Of a stretch of 64,000 nucleotides of DNA, positions 9,185 through 19,515 are shown one piece after another (position 1 is the stretch's first letter; every line of letters begins with the position of its first letter). The stretch covers positions 5,664-69,663 of the forward strand of contig NZ_FRAC01000034.1 in NCBI RefSeq assembly GCF_900142215.1. The letters run 5' to 3'. A program made the position numbers and the translations under genes. The notes beneath the pieces were generated by a model that searched no databases, was not told the DNA's origin, and saw only the letters and a list, made by a program, of their open reading frames with translations. The DNA is from Anaerocolumna jejuensis DSM 15929. Its GTDB lineage: Bacteria; Bacillota; Clostridia; Lachnospirales; Lachnospiraceae.

Positions 9185-9359
9185 ATCGTCATCCTCCTTA
9201 TTAAAAAGGGAGCCGTTCCTAAGAACCGCTCCGTTGCTGTACCTTTTTATGTAGTACCATTATAAACGTACGCAATGTATTATTCAATAAATGGGTGACC
9301 ACACTTTCTTGTGCGACTGCACATGGGCTATTCAATATTCGTAATTCTCCCTCACTCCA

Positions 9360-10523
9360 TTAATTTATGATATCTTTTATCATAAACCCTATGCTGCAGC
9401 GCACCTTTTCATCCAGATTCAGAATATTATAGCCGGTAATTTTCTCAATTTTCTTTATCAGGTTATTTACGGTATTGCGGTGGATAAACTGCTGCTCCGA
9501 CACTAACTGGGGGCTTCCGTTATTATCCAGATAGGAGCGCAGAAATCCCATCAAATCCGTACCGTTTTCCGAATCATACTGTTCAACCCTGCCAAAAACC
9601 TCCTGATAAAAATCCTTAAGGACCTTCTTATCTTTCACTGCCAGCAATACCTTATACAAATCAAGCTCATCATAGTAAGTAACCCGGACCTTTCTCTTTC
9701 CCGCCATCTCATTGGCAGCAATGGCATTTTCAAAATTGATATCCTGGTTTGCAAAGCCCTGCATAATGGAGCTGACCCCTACGTTTATGGTAAAGCTGTC
9801 CGTCTTTTTGCGAATCAAACCCAAAAGGTCGTCTACAAATTTGCGGACATTATACATATCGCTTTCCGATAAGACCACTACCAGATTGGACTGGTAGGTA
9901 AAGGCTATAAACATCCGCTGGCTGGTCCGGGCAATCTGCTCAACAAAAAGCTTCAACCTCTCCATATTGTCACTGTTATATTGCTCATCGACATTATTGA
10001 CGGACATATTAACAAAGCAGAGGTGGCAGTCACGCTTATAGCCGTTGCGCTCCATATGCTGAATCTGGGTTTCAATATCGCCCACCTTAAAAATAATGTC
10101 CTTGATGGTCGATGCCACACTGGCCTCCACACTCTCATTATGCATGATACGGGTACAAAAGTCACGGGTCACATCCACCAGCCTTATCTTCCAGGGAATA
10201 GTAAAAAGAGGCATGTCAACTTCATTGCAAAAGTCGACTACCTCCTTCGGTACACTTTTTATATAGGGCCCCAGATTAATGACAAAAGCACTTGTCTCAC
10301 TCTGGTAAAGCTCCTTTGTAAAATTTAAAAGCCATTCATCGTCATGGCACATATAGCCCGCTATAAAAATCAGCTCATGGCCATGGAGGAAGGACGACAC
10401 CTCCTGGTCCTCTACAATATGCACCCACTCCACAAGGTTGCCTAACCCCTTGTGTCCTGCCAGAAGCTGCATCTGATAAAGCGAAGCACAATTCCGGTAA
10501 AGCTTACTAACTGCAATTGCCAT
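9360..10523 (-). CDS. PucR-family transcriptional regulator
   Basis: Regulator of 387 residues with the expected layout: an N-terminal PucR ligand-sensing domain (about 5-125), a middle GGDEF-like domain (about 150-290) and a C-terminal helix-turn-helix (RNTVNNLIKKIEKITGYNI, near 350-370). RBS TAGGAGG is seven bases before the ATG. PucR proteins control purine, pyrimidine and related nitrogen catabolism, so this is the likely specific regulator of the genes from 9184 down to 1. It is transcribed in the same direction as them. Confidence 0.9.
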   Translation of the reverse strand: MAIAVSKLYRNCASLYQMQLLAGHKGLGNLVEWVHIVEDQEVSSFLHGHELIFIAGYMCHDDEWLLNFTKELYQSETSAFVINLGPYIKSVPKEVVDFCNEVDMPLFTIPWKIRLVDVTRDFCTRIMHNESVEASVASTIKDIIFKVGDIETQIQHMERNGYKRDCHLCFVNMSVNNVDEQYNSDNMERLKLFVEQIARTSQRMFIAFTYQSNLVVVLSESDMYNVRKFVDDLLGLIRKKTDSFTINVGVSSIMQGFANQDINFENAIAANEMAGKRKVRVTYYDELDLYKVLLAVKDKKVLKDFYQEVFGRVEQYDSENGTDLMGFLRSYLDNNGSPQLVSEQQFIHRNTVNNLIKKIEKITGYNILNLDEKVRCSIGFMIKDIIN

Positions 10524-10867
10524 CTCTACCTCCTACAAATGTCCAATACCTGTCTGCTTATAATATCTCTCATTGAAATCAAATTATTCAGAAATTATAA
10601 CATAACCCAGGCTATAAAGTAAATGAGGATATTGACACTTACTAATACCTTCCATTCTTAAACATGTTCAGGGTTCCTGGAATCAGCCACCGGCATGATG
10701 CATTTGATGCATTAAATCACTTCACACCGAGCTGCTGTCTGGCGGCATGGTTTGGAAACCACATACCACACAGCTTTGAACTGGTAATTACTCTACTTTA
10801 TCCGTATCGCATTTTAAAGCGAGGAATACAAAGAGAACGGCTTCCTTCCGAAGGTTCGCAGGCTAAT

Positions 10868-10950
10868 AATAAATCAATAATTTACATAATCCAATTATAC
10901 GATCCAACAATTTACATAATTCAATAATTTACATAAATCAATAATTTACA
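10868..10950. repeat. AT-rich direct repeats within the gap 10524-10945
   Basis: Four near-copies of AATTTACATA, mostly preceded by CAAT or CAAC, lie between 10875 and 10951. The last overlaps the end of the ABC permease gene. The rest of the 422-base gap (10524-10867) holds nothing I recognise; a short plus-strand frame in it has no convincing ribosome binding site or family. Confidence 0.5.
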
Positions 10951-11680
10951 TCCACTCCTTGCGCCCAAAGGAGCGCAGTCCGACAGCAAGATAGATGAGA
11001 AATGTAAGCATCACTATTAATACAAAGGGGACAGGTTCCAGCCGAGGGGATAGATTCAGTCCTTGCGGAAACATTGCATAATAGGGCGGAGCTACGGGAA
11101 ACCATGCCCCTATATTGGAATTGAAACCTGTAAAAACAATATTGGGAACAACCGTGGAGATGCTAAACAGCAGGGCACCGCCAAAGGATTTAAAGCGAGT
11201 GGAGAGAACAATCTGCAGCATTGCCAAAGGAAAGCAGGCAAACCAGCCGCCGATTACGCCAGCCAGTACCGTTTTCCAGGGTATACTGCCTTCGACGTGA
11301 ATGATATTTCCTGTTATGAGGTAGCCCGCCAGGAAGGTAAGCTGCACAAGGGCTAAGAGCACCATCAGCATCATAAATTTGGAAAGAAAGATCTGCCAGC
11401 GGGGAAAGGGCAGGGTCAATAACTGCTTCCAGGCTCCGTTCTTATGTTCATAAAAGCATAAAAACGCTGCAAATATCCCGGCAAAGACCGGCAGAAAAAA
11501 AATCCCATGCTTGGATACCCCCTGAAAATAAAGTGTATTCCAATCGGGTGCAAAATAAGAAGTCAAGGCTTTAACACTATCAGCCGCAAGTAGAAAGCTC
11601 ACTGCAACCTCCATTAGAATCAGCAAAAAAATCAAAGGCCATTTCATTTTTCTGCATTCAGAATAAAATAATTTCATCAT
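10946..11680 (-). CDS. ABC-2 permease, lantibiotic-immunity type
   Basis: Membrane protein of 244 residues with six hydrophobic segments and the compact ABC-2 layout of LanE/LanG and BcrB-like subunits. RBS TAGGAGG precedes tandem ATG codons. It is the last of five same-strand genes (response regulator, kinase, ATPase, two permeases), an arrangement typical of peptide-antibiotic sensing and detoxification modules. Its substrate cannot be read from the sequence. Confidence 0.8.
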   Translation of the reverse strand: MMKLFYSECRKMKWPLIFLLILMEVAVSFLLAADSVKALTSYFAPDWNTLYFQGVSKHGIFFLPVFAGIFAAFLCFYEHKNGAWKQLLTLPFPRWQIFLSKFMMLMVLLALVQLTFLAGYLITGNIIHVEGSIPWKTVLAGVIGGWFACFPLAMLQIVLSTRFKSFGGALLFSISTVVPNIVFTGFNSNIGAWFPVAPPYYAMFPQGLNLSPRLEPVPFVLIVMLTFLIYLAVGLRSFGRKEWM

Positions 11681-11692
11681 TTGAATATCCTC

Positions 11693-12400
11693 CTATTTCA
11701 TTTCCATTGCGCCAAAGCGAATAGAGCCTAAAAGCAGTATGATCAGACCCAGTGCGGCGCCCAAAATAATCCAATTGGTATAGCCTTTTATAAAAGGACT
11801 GGCCATAGAGGGGTAAGCCCAGGGCAGAACATACAAAAGCTTAGTGCCAAATCTTGCAAGGAACAGGCTGGAAATAGCTCCTATTGCACCTGCCGCAAGG
11901 GGAAATGTCTGATTGGCAAAACGGGCAGATAAAAACAGCTGAATCCCAAGTACGGGAAGAGAGGCAGCAAAGCAGCCGAAAACCTGTTTTGTCAGAAACA
12001 GAAAAGGCAGGCGCTCATTGGTGTAGACAATCCAGATAAGGGATGCCCCTAACAGAATGAGGCTGCAGCATATCAGCATTAAAATGATAACCCATAAGGC
12101 TTTGATAAAATAAAAGGCCCTGCGGCTGACCGGCATGGAAAATATCATTTTCATGCCCTGGGCCTGATGCTCGGTTTCAAAAAAGACACTGCACAATAGT
12201 GAAATTGTAAGAAGCATGGTAAAGGATAAAAACAGATACACTACATTTAATCCTGTATAAACACCTGCTTCTCCCTGGCGAAAATACAGGTACCATTCCA
12301 TGCAGGTAAACAAAAGTAGGATAACTGCACTAATGACCGGTATCCATAAACATATTTTTTTCATTTTAAGGAATTCGGCAGAAAGCATCCCATTTATCAT
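11693..12400 (-). CDS. ABC-2 permease, lantibiotic-immunity type
   Basis: Second permease of 235 residues with about six membrane segments and paired with the one at 10946-11680, 12 bases downstream. The start overlaps the ATPase stop by four bases (ATGA-type coupling), so the ATPase and this permease are translated together. The family exports or expels antimicrobial peptides from the membrane. Confidence 0.8.
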   Translation of the reverse strand: MINGMLSAEFLKMKKICLWIPVISAVILLLFTCMEWYLYFRQGEAGVYTGLNVVYLFLSFTMLLTISLLCSVFFETEHQAQGMKMIFSMPVSRRAFYFIKALWVIILMLICCSLILLGASLIWIVYTNERLPFLFLTKQVFGCFAASLPVLGIQLFLSARFANQTFPLAAGAIGAISSLFLARFGTKLLYVLPWAYPSMASPFIKGYTNWIILGAALGLIILLLGSIRFGAMEMK

Positions 12401-13305
12401 AAGCTTTCCCCTTTCCCCGTCAATTGCAAAAAGATATCCTCCAGGGATGAAGTCTGTTCGCTGACATGCTGCAATGAAAATGGCTGAAGAATCCTGAATA
12501 TTTCCCCCTGATCCATTCTACCGGTAACTGTAACCAGCAGTTCATTCCCATGCTTCTCAGTTGTTGCACCGTTTCGTATAAGCGCATGGTATGCTTCGTC
12601 AGGCCTGTCAGTAATAATGGAAAGCCGCACGGTATTCCTTTTTTCAAGCTCCTGCATTCGGTCCTGAAAAATTAATTTTCCCCCCTGTATGATGCCCACA
12701 TAGTCTGCAATGGATTGGATTTCACTCAGAATGTGGCTGGACAAAAAAATGGTTATCCCCTGTTCGTGGGATAACGCCAGCATTAAATTTCGAATTTCCT
12801 GAATTCCGGCCGGGTCCAGGCCGTTAATCGGCTCGTCCAGAATCAAGAGCTTCGGCTTACGGATCAGTGCCTGTGCAATACCCAGACGCTGCTTCATGCC
12901 AAGGGAATACCCTTTTACGGTCTGCTTTGCATATGGGGTCAGCCGGACGGTATCAAGGACTTCACGGATATTTTCTTCCGGCAGCTCCAGCAGCTTACAT
13001 ATGATTTTAAGGTTTCCATATGCTGATAAATGACCGTAATAGGATGGTCCCTCCACAAGTGAACCGATATTTCTTAAAATACTTTCCCTTTCCCGCTTCA
13101 GGGAGCGTCCCATAATCTGGACCGAGCCCTCATCGGCGCGAATCAGGCTGAGCAGCATACGAATGGTGGTTGTTTTTCCCGCACCATTCGCACCCAAAAA
13201 GCCATAGATTTTCCCTTCCGGAACCCGTAAATCAATGTGGTCCACCGAGACATGCCGGCCAAAACGCCGTGTAAGGCCATTAGTTTCAATAATAAATTCA
13301 GACAT
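12397..13305 (-). CDS. ABC transporter ATPase, BcrA/LanF-like
   Basis: ATPase of 302 residues with Walker A GANGAGKTT, signature YSLGMKQR, Walker B LLILDEP followed by NGLD, and the switch histidine in SSHILSE. A C-terminal extension of about 80 residues is typical of bacitracin and lantibiotic self-protection exporters. RBS AGGAGG precedes the ATG. It energises the two ABC-2 permeases encoded next in the operon. Confidence 0.9.
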   Translation of the reverse strand: MSEFIIETNGLTRRFGRHVSVDHIDLRVPEGKIYGFLGANGAGKTTTIRMLLSLIRADEGSVQIMGRSLKRERESILRNIGSLVEGPSYYGHLSAYGNLKIICKLLELPEENIREVLDTVRLTPYAKQTVKGYSLGMKQRLGIAQALIRKPKLLILDEPINGLDPAGIQEIRNLMLALSHEQGITIFLSSHILSEIQSIADYVGIIQGGKLIFQDRMQELEKRNTVRLSIITDRPDEAYHALIRNGATTEKHGNELLVTVTGRMDQGEIFRILQPFSLQHVSEQTSSLEDIFLQLTGKGESL

Positions 13306-13415
13306 AACTTTACCTCCTGTTATCCTTTGATAACAAGAGTATAAGGTATGAAACGTATTCTCAGGTAAACAAGAGTAAAATGTAAGTAAATTCGTTTAAT
13401 ATAAATAAATTCGTA

Positions 13416-14513
13416 TTAGAAAACCGGCAATGTGATAAATATGGACGTTCCCTGTTCCAGTGCACTCTCTACCCGGATGGAACCATTATGCAGTTCGATA
13501 AATTGCTTTGCAATGGCCATGCCAAGACCGGAACCTTCCGCCGGGCAATCCGTTGACGTTCCCCGGTAATAGCTTTCAAACAGGTTTCTTCTGGTTTCTT
13601 CCTCCATTCCCTTTCCATTGTCTGCAATCTCTATACAAAATCCATCCTGCTGCTTTGCAGCAGTTACTTCAATTTCAGTCCCGGGCGGATTGTGAACAAC
13701 GGCATTGATGAGGACATTTTGCAGCGCCCTCTGCAGCAGGATTGTATCTGCCTCCATAAAAAATGCATCCATGGCAGAATCAAAAGAAAAATTATAAGCA
13801 GTACAGCGGGGAGAATTCGCAAGATCCAGAACCACATTCCGCAGAAATTCAACCATTTCTGTTTTAAGCTTCTGAGCAGTAATTCTTTTATCCTCCGATT
13901 GAAAGGAAAGGTTTAAATCATCAATAAGGTTTTTTATGTGCTTGGATTTTTCCTCTATTTTCACTCCAAAATCCATGATTTCACTTTCTGACCAGTCATA
14001 TTTCTCAGCGGTAATCAGGGAGGCATAGCCTTGAATATAGGAAAGAGGGGTCTTTAAATCATGGGTGATGCCAGCGAGCCATTGCCTGCGGTCTTTCTCC
14101 AGCATTATCCGGTCAGTTTCACTTTGCTGTAGTTTCTCTGTCAAAAGCTGCATCTGGATTAAAAGTTCCTTGTATACAAATTCTGTACATCTGTAATAAA
14201 AGGAATCTCTGTTGGCTAACACTCCCTTAAGGGCTGGTTCCTTATATGTCCCCTGTGACAAGGCCTGAATCCAATGAATGGTATGGATAATGGGGCCAAG
14301 GATAAGAAATAAAAAAAGATATGCCATAATAATTCCCAGCACCAGCAGGCTGGCGGAGCGAAAAGTTCTCAGCTCCACAATTTCAAGTACGGGAAATACC
14401 TGCCGCACCAGTGCAAATAGTATCATAATCATACCAAAGCTAAGTACATAAGCCAGCAAAAGCAGTACAATCAGCGCAAGAATTCTAATTCCCATTTTCA
14501 GAGGAGTCTTCAT
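13416..14513 (-). CDS. Sensor histidine kinase
   Basis: Membrane kinase of 365 residues. Two N-terminal hydrophobic segments (about 8-34 and 50-75) enclose almost no extracellular loop, so it may sense within the membrane or through the transporter. The H-box histidine is in GITHDLKTPLSYIQGY (about residue 150), and the ATPase domain has an N box (LINAVVHN), ADNGKGM (G1) and GSGLGMAIAK (G2). Its start overlaps the response regulator stop by four bases. It probably controls the adjacent exporter genes. Confidence 0.92.
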   Translation of the reverse strand: MKTPLKMGIRILALIVLLLLAYVLSFGMIMILFALVRQVFPVLEIVELRTFRSASLLVLGIIMAYLFLFLILGPIIHTIHWIQALSQGTYKEPALKGVLANRDSFYYRCTEFVYKELLIQMQLLTEKLQQSETDRIMLEKDRRQWLAGITHDLKTPLSYIQGYASLITAEKYDWSESEIMDFGVKIEEKSKHIKNLIDDLNLSFQSEDKRITAQKLKTEMVEFLRNVVLDLANSPRCTAYNFSFDSAMDAFFMEADTILLQRALQNVLINAVVHNPPGTEIEVTAAKQQDGFCIEIADNGKGMEEETRRNLFESYYRGTSTDCPAEGSGLGMAIAKQFIELHNGSIRVESALEQGTSIFITLPVF

Positions 14514-15223
14514 TTCTGCTCTTCTCCTTTTTTATGGGGAATAAACTTGTAACCCAGTCCCCGGATATTATGGATATATTTTGGCTTATCCTTATCTGGT
14601 TCCATTTTCTTTCGGATTTTGGAAATATGCATTACAACTGTTTTTTCATCACCCAGGATTAGCTGTCCCCATACATTTTCATACAGCTGCGCAATTGTAA
14701 AAATACGATTGGGATGCTCTGCGAAAAAAAGGAGGAGGGAATATTCCATGGCAGTTAGCTCTATGACCTTCTCATTATGTTTCACTTCACAAGAATCCTT
14801 GTTGATGCTGAAATCCTCAAATTCCAGTATACTCGCCTGTTCCTTCGCTGAATATATCCGCTGATGCCTGAGCTGGACCTTGATTCTTGCAACAACCTCC
14901 AGCGGATTGAAGGGTTTTGTTATATAATCATCTCCGCCCATGGCAAAGCCCACCAGCTTATCATAGTCAGAGGTCTTTGCAGTAAGAAAAAGTATCGAGG
15001 CATCAGTCTCCTTGCGCAGCTCCATACAAAGCTCCAGACCACTGATATCCGGCAGCATTATATCCAATACAATAAGCTGCGGCTTAAAGTCCTGAATAAT
15101 TTGCAGGGCCTCCTTGCCTGACTGTGCTTTTTTAATCTGAGAAAATCCTTCTTTTTTTAAAACAATCTCCAACATATCTAGAATTCCAGCTTCATCGTCT
15201 ACCAGAAGAATATGCTGCTCCAT
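14510..15223 (-). CDS. OmpR/PhoB-family response regulator
   Basis: Two-domain regulator of 237 residues. The receiver begins at ILLVDDEAGI, the phosphoacceptor aspartate is in IVLDIMLP and the conserved lysine in ITKPFNP. A winged-helix DNA-binding domain forms the C-terminus (EYSLLLFFAEHPN to RGLGYKF). The ATG at 15223 has AAAGGAG upstream; a longer frame is open but lacks a site. It begins 30 bases after a broken beta-propeller-type gene and is coupled to the kinase gene. Confidence 0.92.
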   Translation of the reverse strand: MEQHILLVDDEAGILDMLEIVLKKEGFSQIKKAQSGKEALQIIQDFKPQLIVLDIMLPDISGLELCMELRKETDASILFLTAKTSDYDKLVGFAMGGDDYITKPFNPLEVVARIKVQLRHQRIYSAKEQASILEFEDFSINKDSCEVKHNEKVIELTAMEYSLLLFFAEHPNRIFTIAQLYENVWGQLILGDEKTVVMHISKIRKKMEPDKDKPKYIHNIRGLGYKFIPHKKGEEQK

Positions 15224-15252
15224 CTTTACCGCTCCTTTATTCTGTGTTTCCG

Positions 15253-16238
15253 TCATTCTCCCAACCACCAGGATACAACCTTTGTCTGGTCCTTACCATT
15301 TGTTTTTATCAGATAAACATAGGCTTTGTCGAGGTTTCCCTTAAACTGGCTGCTGTATTCTTTTTTATACCCTTTAACCATGATATAATCACCTAGAACA
15401 GTAAAATCCAGTATCCTACCGTTTTTAAAGCTTACTAATTTTATTTTTTTACCACCTGTTTTATTGCTTTTATATAAAACACCTTTATTAGCACTAACTA
15501 TCATATTCTGACTGGATTTCTGCTGATCAGAACCAACAATCCGGTTAAATTTTGCAAAATTCAGATTATTAGTATTACTACCATCTACATTCATGCTTTT
15601 CCAGAAATTTTTACTTCCCTTATAGTCATAACCTTCATAATAGATTTTTTCATTTGTTATAGCCATTTTACTGATCTGCTGATTGGAATCAAAATCAAAT
15701 ATACCGGTTATATTTGAGCCGTCCAAATTCATTTTATATATTCCAACCGGAATATCATAAGTAATGCCTGAATTATCCGCTACCTCTTTTACTTTAATAT
15801 AATAGAGCAAATTTTTATAAACAACCGGATTAAACCCTTTGTCCAGCCTTATTTTTGTTTTTCCGTTTTTACTGATTTTATAAATATAATTTTGCGATGA
15901 GTCCGTACCATAGTTCAAATCATAAGTACAGTAGATACTGTCACCGGCTGCTGTTATCTCACTAAATCCATTGGATTCTTTTCCATTAAATTTGTAATCT
16001 GTAATCTTTGTTATTTTTTTGTTTTTACATTAATCTTACAGATTCCCATCCTGTTGCCATCCATATTATAAGAATAATAGATGTCATTGCCACTCCTGTG
16101 TGCATTTTCAGGGATATAAACTGTTTCCTTGCCAGACGATGCAGCCTGAACTCTCACGTTATTTTCAAATGGGTTCTATCCCACAATTTCTAATACCAGT
16201 ACAAACGTTAATAATAAACTAATCACTCTGTTTTTCAT
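15253..16238 (-). pseudogene. Broken exported DUF5050/beta-propeller-type protein
   Basis: A signal-peptide start (ATG at 16238, MKNRVISLLLTFVLVLEIVG) is followed by an in-frame TAG at 16176-16178. After this the frame continues with recognisable repeats (SGNDIYYSYNMDGNRMGICK) to a second lesion: a run of seven A residues (minus strand, 16014-16020) where one base seems missing, so reading must shift to continue as KITKITDYKFNG. The remaining 3' part (to 15253) is open and carries further NxDGS repeats typical of six-bladed propellers. It lies 30 bases upstream of the two-component genes. Either the gene is decaying or two sequence errors occurred; the two independent lesions favour decay. 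Confidence 0.75.
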
Positions 16239-16328
16239 TGCATACCTGCCTGCCTTTATCACCATATTTCATATCAATTAATTTATATTATCACAAGTGG
16301 TTAAAAGGAGCAAGTTATATGAAACCTC

Positions 16329-16470
16329 TTATTTTCCAGAATTTTTGCGCTTCTCCATTTTGCTCACCATCTGGTGACCGCACTGGGAGAAATCTTCATT
16401 AATTTGGCCAGTTCTCCCGTAAGAAGGCGGCCGTTATCATGGAGATAGTTAAGTATAATAATCTGACTGC
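16329..16470 (-). pseudogene. MarR-type winged-helix remnant
   Basis: The minus strand encodes ILNYLHDNGRLLTGELAKLM then KISPSAVTR, which is the recognition-helix region of MarR-type regulators, and after a one-base frame change MVSKMEKRKNSGK and a stop at 16329-16331. No complete N- or C-terminal part is present. This accounts for most of the 340-base gap between the broken propeller gene and the XRE gene. Confidence 0.5.
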
Positions 16471-16578
16471 TCCTACCTAATACACAAATAATAGGATAGA
16501 CAGCTAACAGCCGGGTATGTATAATAATATAAGAGTTTCCATGCAACGCAAGGAATTCTTAAGAATAGAGGTCTATCT

Positions 16579-17193
16579 ATGGAATTTAATGAAAAACTGC
16601 AACAGCTTAGAAAAGAAAAATCAATGACACAAGAACAGCTTGCAGAAGAATTATATGTGTCCAGAACAGCTATATCAAAATGGGAAAGCGGCAAGGGATA
16701 TCCGAATATTGATTCGCTTAAAAGCATATCAAAACTTTTTTCTATATCTATTGATAATTTGTTGTCGGGTGAGGAATTGATTTCTCTTGCGGTAGATGAG
16801 AACCGCACAAATATAAAAAAGAGTTTCAGTCTGATTTATGGTGTGTTGGATTTGATGGCTCTCGCCTTTTTATTTCTTCCGCTCTTCGGGCAGCCTGATG
16901 GTGATGGTATTCGAGTAGTAAACTTGTTCGCATTTAAAGACGCTTCTTCTATTACCCGCGCCATATACTTTATCTTACCTATATCAATGGCCATACTTGG
17001 TATTGTTGAATTGACCATACAATATTTCAGTAACGAAAAATGGCTGAATGCCAGCAAAGTTATATCTATACTTTTACAAGCCTTTACAATACTTGTTTTC
17101 ATCAATACGCGCCAGCCTTATGCCACGTCACTGGTTTTTATGTTCTTTATGATTAAGATAGTCCTTTTAATAAAGGGTAACCGCATTAAATAA
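16579..17193 (+). CDS. XRE-family regulator with membrane domain
   Basis: Protein of 204 residues. The N-terminus is a Cro/CI helix-turn-helix (LRKEKSMTQEQLAEELYVSR TAISKWESGKGYPN region, about 8-60). About four hydrophobic segments fill residues 88-200. Such membrane-tethered XRE proteins are common in Clostridia and usually have unknown signals. The ribosome binding site is weak (AGAGGT). It is one of few plus-strand genes here and is followed by a strong terminator. Confidence 0.8.
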   Translation: MEFNEKLQQLRKEKSMTQEQLAEELYVSRTAISKWESGKGYPNIDSLKSISKLFSISIDNLLSGEELISLAVDENRTNIKKSFSLIYGVLDLMALAFLFLPLFGQPDGDGIRVVNLFAFKDASSITRAIYFILPISMAILGIVELTIQYFSNEKWLNASKVISILLQAFTILVFINTRQPYATSLVFMFFMIKIVLLIKGNRIK

Positions 17194-17212
17194 ACGGCTT
17201 AAAGCCTTGCAA

Positions 17213-17247
17213 AAAGCCCTCCGACACTTTTCGTGTCAGAGGGCTTT
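17213..17247 (+). terminator. Rho-independent terminator after the XRE gene
   Basis: A long stem, AAAGCCCTCCGACAC pairing with GTGTCAGAGGGCTTT, lies 20 bases past the stop codon of the XRE gene. Confidence 0.85.
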
Positions 17248-17353
17248 CGCCGTTGTGACGATTAGTTTCTTGAATATTTCCATGCTTGACCGCACAATTA
17301 AGATGTGACTGGCGCACATGAAAACAACAATAATACAGAAAAGGAAGAAAGAT

Positions 17354-18016
17354 ATGATGAAAAATAAAAAGTACTTTATTTTTGCCGGAACACTACTCTT
17401 GCTATTCATTCTATTCACAATGGGAGTTTTAACATTTGATGTTAGCCCCATAGGGCCGGAGGAATCCGTTGTTGCATTTGCTACCCTAAATAGCTCCATG
17501 TACAAACTGCTTGGTGAAAACTTAATTTGGTATCATATCACAGATTGGCTTGGTATTGTAGCTATCCTAGTCGCTTTGGGCTTTGCAATATTGGGATTGG
17601 CGCAAGTAATCAAAAGAAAAAGTATCAAGCGAGTGGACAGCAATATACTCGTGCTTGGGGTATTTTATATCGTCGTGATGGCTTCATATATTTTTTTTGA
17701 AATCTTCATCGTTAATTACAGACCGATTATTTTAGCTAGTACATTAGAAGCATCCTATCCATCTTCCCATACGATGTTTGTGCTATGTATCATGGCTACC
17801 GCAATAATGCAGTTCCATACACGGATTAAGAATAAACCCCTAAGAATTACAGTAGAGGTCATATCCGTTGCTATAATTACCGTCACGGTAATTGGGCGTT
17901 TTATTTCAGGTGTGCATTGGTTCACCGATATTATAGGCGGCTTATTGTTAGGCTCTGCCCTTATTATGTTTTATTATGCAACGGTTAAACAATTATCAAA
18001 AAACGAACAGCCCTAG
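17354..18016 (+). CDS. PAP2-family membrane phosphatase
   Basis: Membrane protein of 220 residues with about six hydrophobic segments. It carries the lipid-phosphatase signatures PSSHT and [12 protein letters not shown] (SxxxHxxxD), and the first motif is represented by NYRP. The start at 17354 is favoured by AAGGAAG upstream. Substrates could be undecaprenyl pyrophosphate or phosphatidyl phosphates; the sequence does not decide. Confidence 0.82.
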   Translation: MMKNKKYFIFAGTLLLLFILFTMGVLTFDVSPIGPEESVVAFATLNSSMYKLLGENLIWYHITDWLGIVAILVALGFAILGLAQVIKRKSIKRVDSNILVLGVFYIVVMASYIFFEIFIVNYRPIILASTLEASYPSSHTMFVLCIMATAIMQFHTRIKNKPLRITVEVISVAIITVTVIGRFISGVHWFTDIIGGLLLGSALIMFYYATVKQLSKNEQP

Positions 18017-18154
18017 ATGTACCAATTACCAATTGTTATTCACTTACCGCCCCAACGGCATATAAAAAAACCGTTGTTGAATAAGTATTTCTATAAAAGA
18101 CAATGATAAGGTCTATTATGTACTAAGCCTTTTTTCAACAATACGGTCTGAACA

Positions 18155-18195
18155 AAACAAAAAACCCCAAGCCCTTATAAATAAAGGCTTGGGGT
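18155..18195 (-). terminator. Terminator of tuf
   Basis: On the minus strand ACCCCAAGCC and GGCTTGGGGT form a 10-bp stem followed by TTTTTTG, 11 bases after the tuf stop codon. Confidence 0.9.
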
Positions 18196-18205
18196 CATAT
18201 TTTAA

Positions 18206-19399
18206 TTATTCAATGATGGTAGCAACTTTACCTGAACCAACTGTACGTCCACCTTCACGGATAGCGAAGCCTAAACCTTGCTCCATAGCGATAGGATGGA
18301 TTAATTCGATGTTCATTTCGATGTTATCACCAGGCATGCACATTTCAACACCTGCAGGAAGGTTACAAACACCAGTTACGTCTGTTGTTCTGAAATAGAA
18401 CTGAGGTCTGTAGTTATTGAAGAAAGGAGTATGACGTCCACCTTCATCCTTTGTTAAAACGTAAACCTGAGCTGTGAATTTCTTATGGCATTTGATTGAA
18501 CCGGGTTTGCAAAGAACCTGTCCTCTTTCGATTTCGTTTCTCTGAACACCACGAAGAAGTGCACCGATGTTATCACCAGCCTGAGCTTCATCAAGAAGCT
18601 TTCTGAACATTTCGATACCAGTAACAACAACTTTACGTGTTTCTTCCTTGATACCAACGATTTCAACTTCTTCAGATACATGAAGAGCACCACGCTCAAC
18701 ACGTCCTGTAGCAACAGTACCACGTCCTGTAATGGAGAATACATCTTCTACAGGCATTAAGAAAGGCTTATCTGTCTCTCTCTGAGGATCGGGAATCCAG
18801 CTGTCAACAGCATCGAATAATTCGATGATCTTATCTCCCCAAGGTCCGTTAGGATCTTCAAGAGCTTTTAAAGCAGAACCCTGAATAATAGGGGTGTCAT
18901 CGCCAGGGAATTCATATTCTGTTAACAGGTCTCTGATTTCCATTTCTACTAATTCAAGTAATTCAGGATCATCAACCATATCACACTTGTTCATGAATAC
19001 TACGATGTAAGGAACACCTACCTGACGGGATAAAAGGATGTGCTCTTTTGTCTGAGCCATAACACCATCAGTAGCAGCAACTACAAGGATAGCACCGTCC
19101 ATCTGAGCAGCACCAGTGATCATGTTCTTTACATAATCGGCATGTCCAGGGCAGTCAACGTGAGCATAATGTCTCTTCTTGGACTCATACTCAACGTGAG
19201 CTGTAGAGATAGTGATACCTCTTTCTCTTTCCTCGGGAGCTTTGTCAATCTGGTCGAAAGCAACAGCCTGGCCTGTACCTAATCTTTCATGAAGAGTCTT
19301 TGTGATAGCTGCTGTTAAAGTAGTCTTACCATGGTCAACGTGTCCGATGGTACCAATATTACAATGGGGTTTGTTTCTTTCAAACTTAGCTTTAGCCAT
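18206..19399 (-). CDS. tuf: Translation elongation factor Tu
   Basis: GTPase of 397 residues that delivers aminoacyl-tRNA to the ribosome. The start [14 protein letters not shown] at 19399 follows AAGGAGG; a 31-codon upstream extension is open but not used. G motifs are [17 protein letters not shown] and NKCD, and the C-terminal domains are complete to KVATIIE. It is downstream of fusA but has its own promoter and terminator. Confidence 0.99.
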   Translation of the reverse strand: MAKAKFERNKPHCNIGTIGHVDHGKTTLTAAITKTLHERLGTGQAVAFDQIDKAPEERERGITISTAHVEYESKKRHYAHVDCPGHADYVKNMITGAAQMDGAILVVAATDGVMAQTKEHILLSRQVGVPYIVVFMNKCDMVDDPELLELVEMEIRDLLTEYEFPGDDTPIIQGSALKALEDPNGPWGDKIIELFDAVDSWIPDPQRETDKPFLMPVEDVFSITGRGTVATGRVERGALHVSEEVEIVGIKEETRKVVVTGIEMFRKLLDEAQAGDNIGALLRGVQRNEIERGQVLCKPGSIKCHKKFTAQVYVLTKDEGGRHTPFFNNYRPQFYFRTTDVTGVCNLPAGVEMCMPGDNIEMNIELIHPIAMEQGLGFAIREGGRTVGSGKVATIIE

Positions 19400-19515
19400 T
19401 TTTTTAACGTCCTCCTTTAAATAAATGCATCTTTGTGCACATACTTTTTTAATTGCCTGCCAGGTAATGGCCGAGGCCATTCCTGCGGGCATTTGATTTT
19501 TGAGCTTATAGCTTT

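Noticed and set aside
10664..10927. Plus-strand 87-codon frame between PucR and the ABC permease
   Set aside because: No ribosome binding site or family, and its 3' part is the AT-rich repeat.
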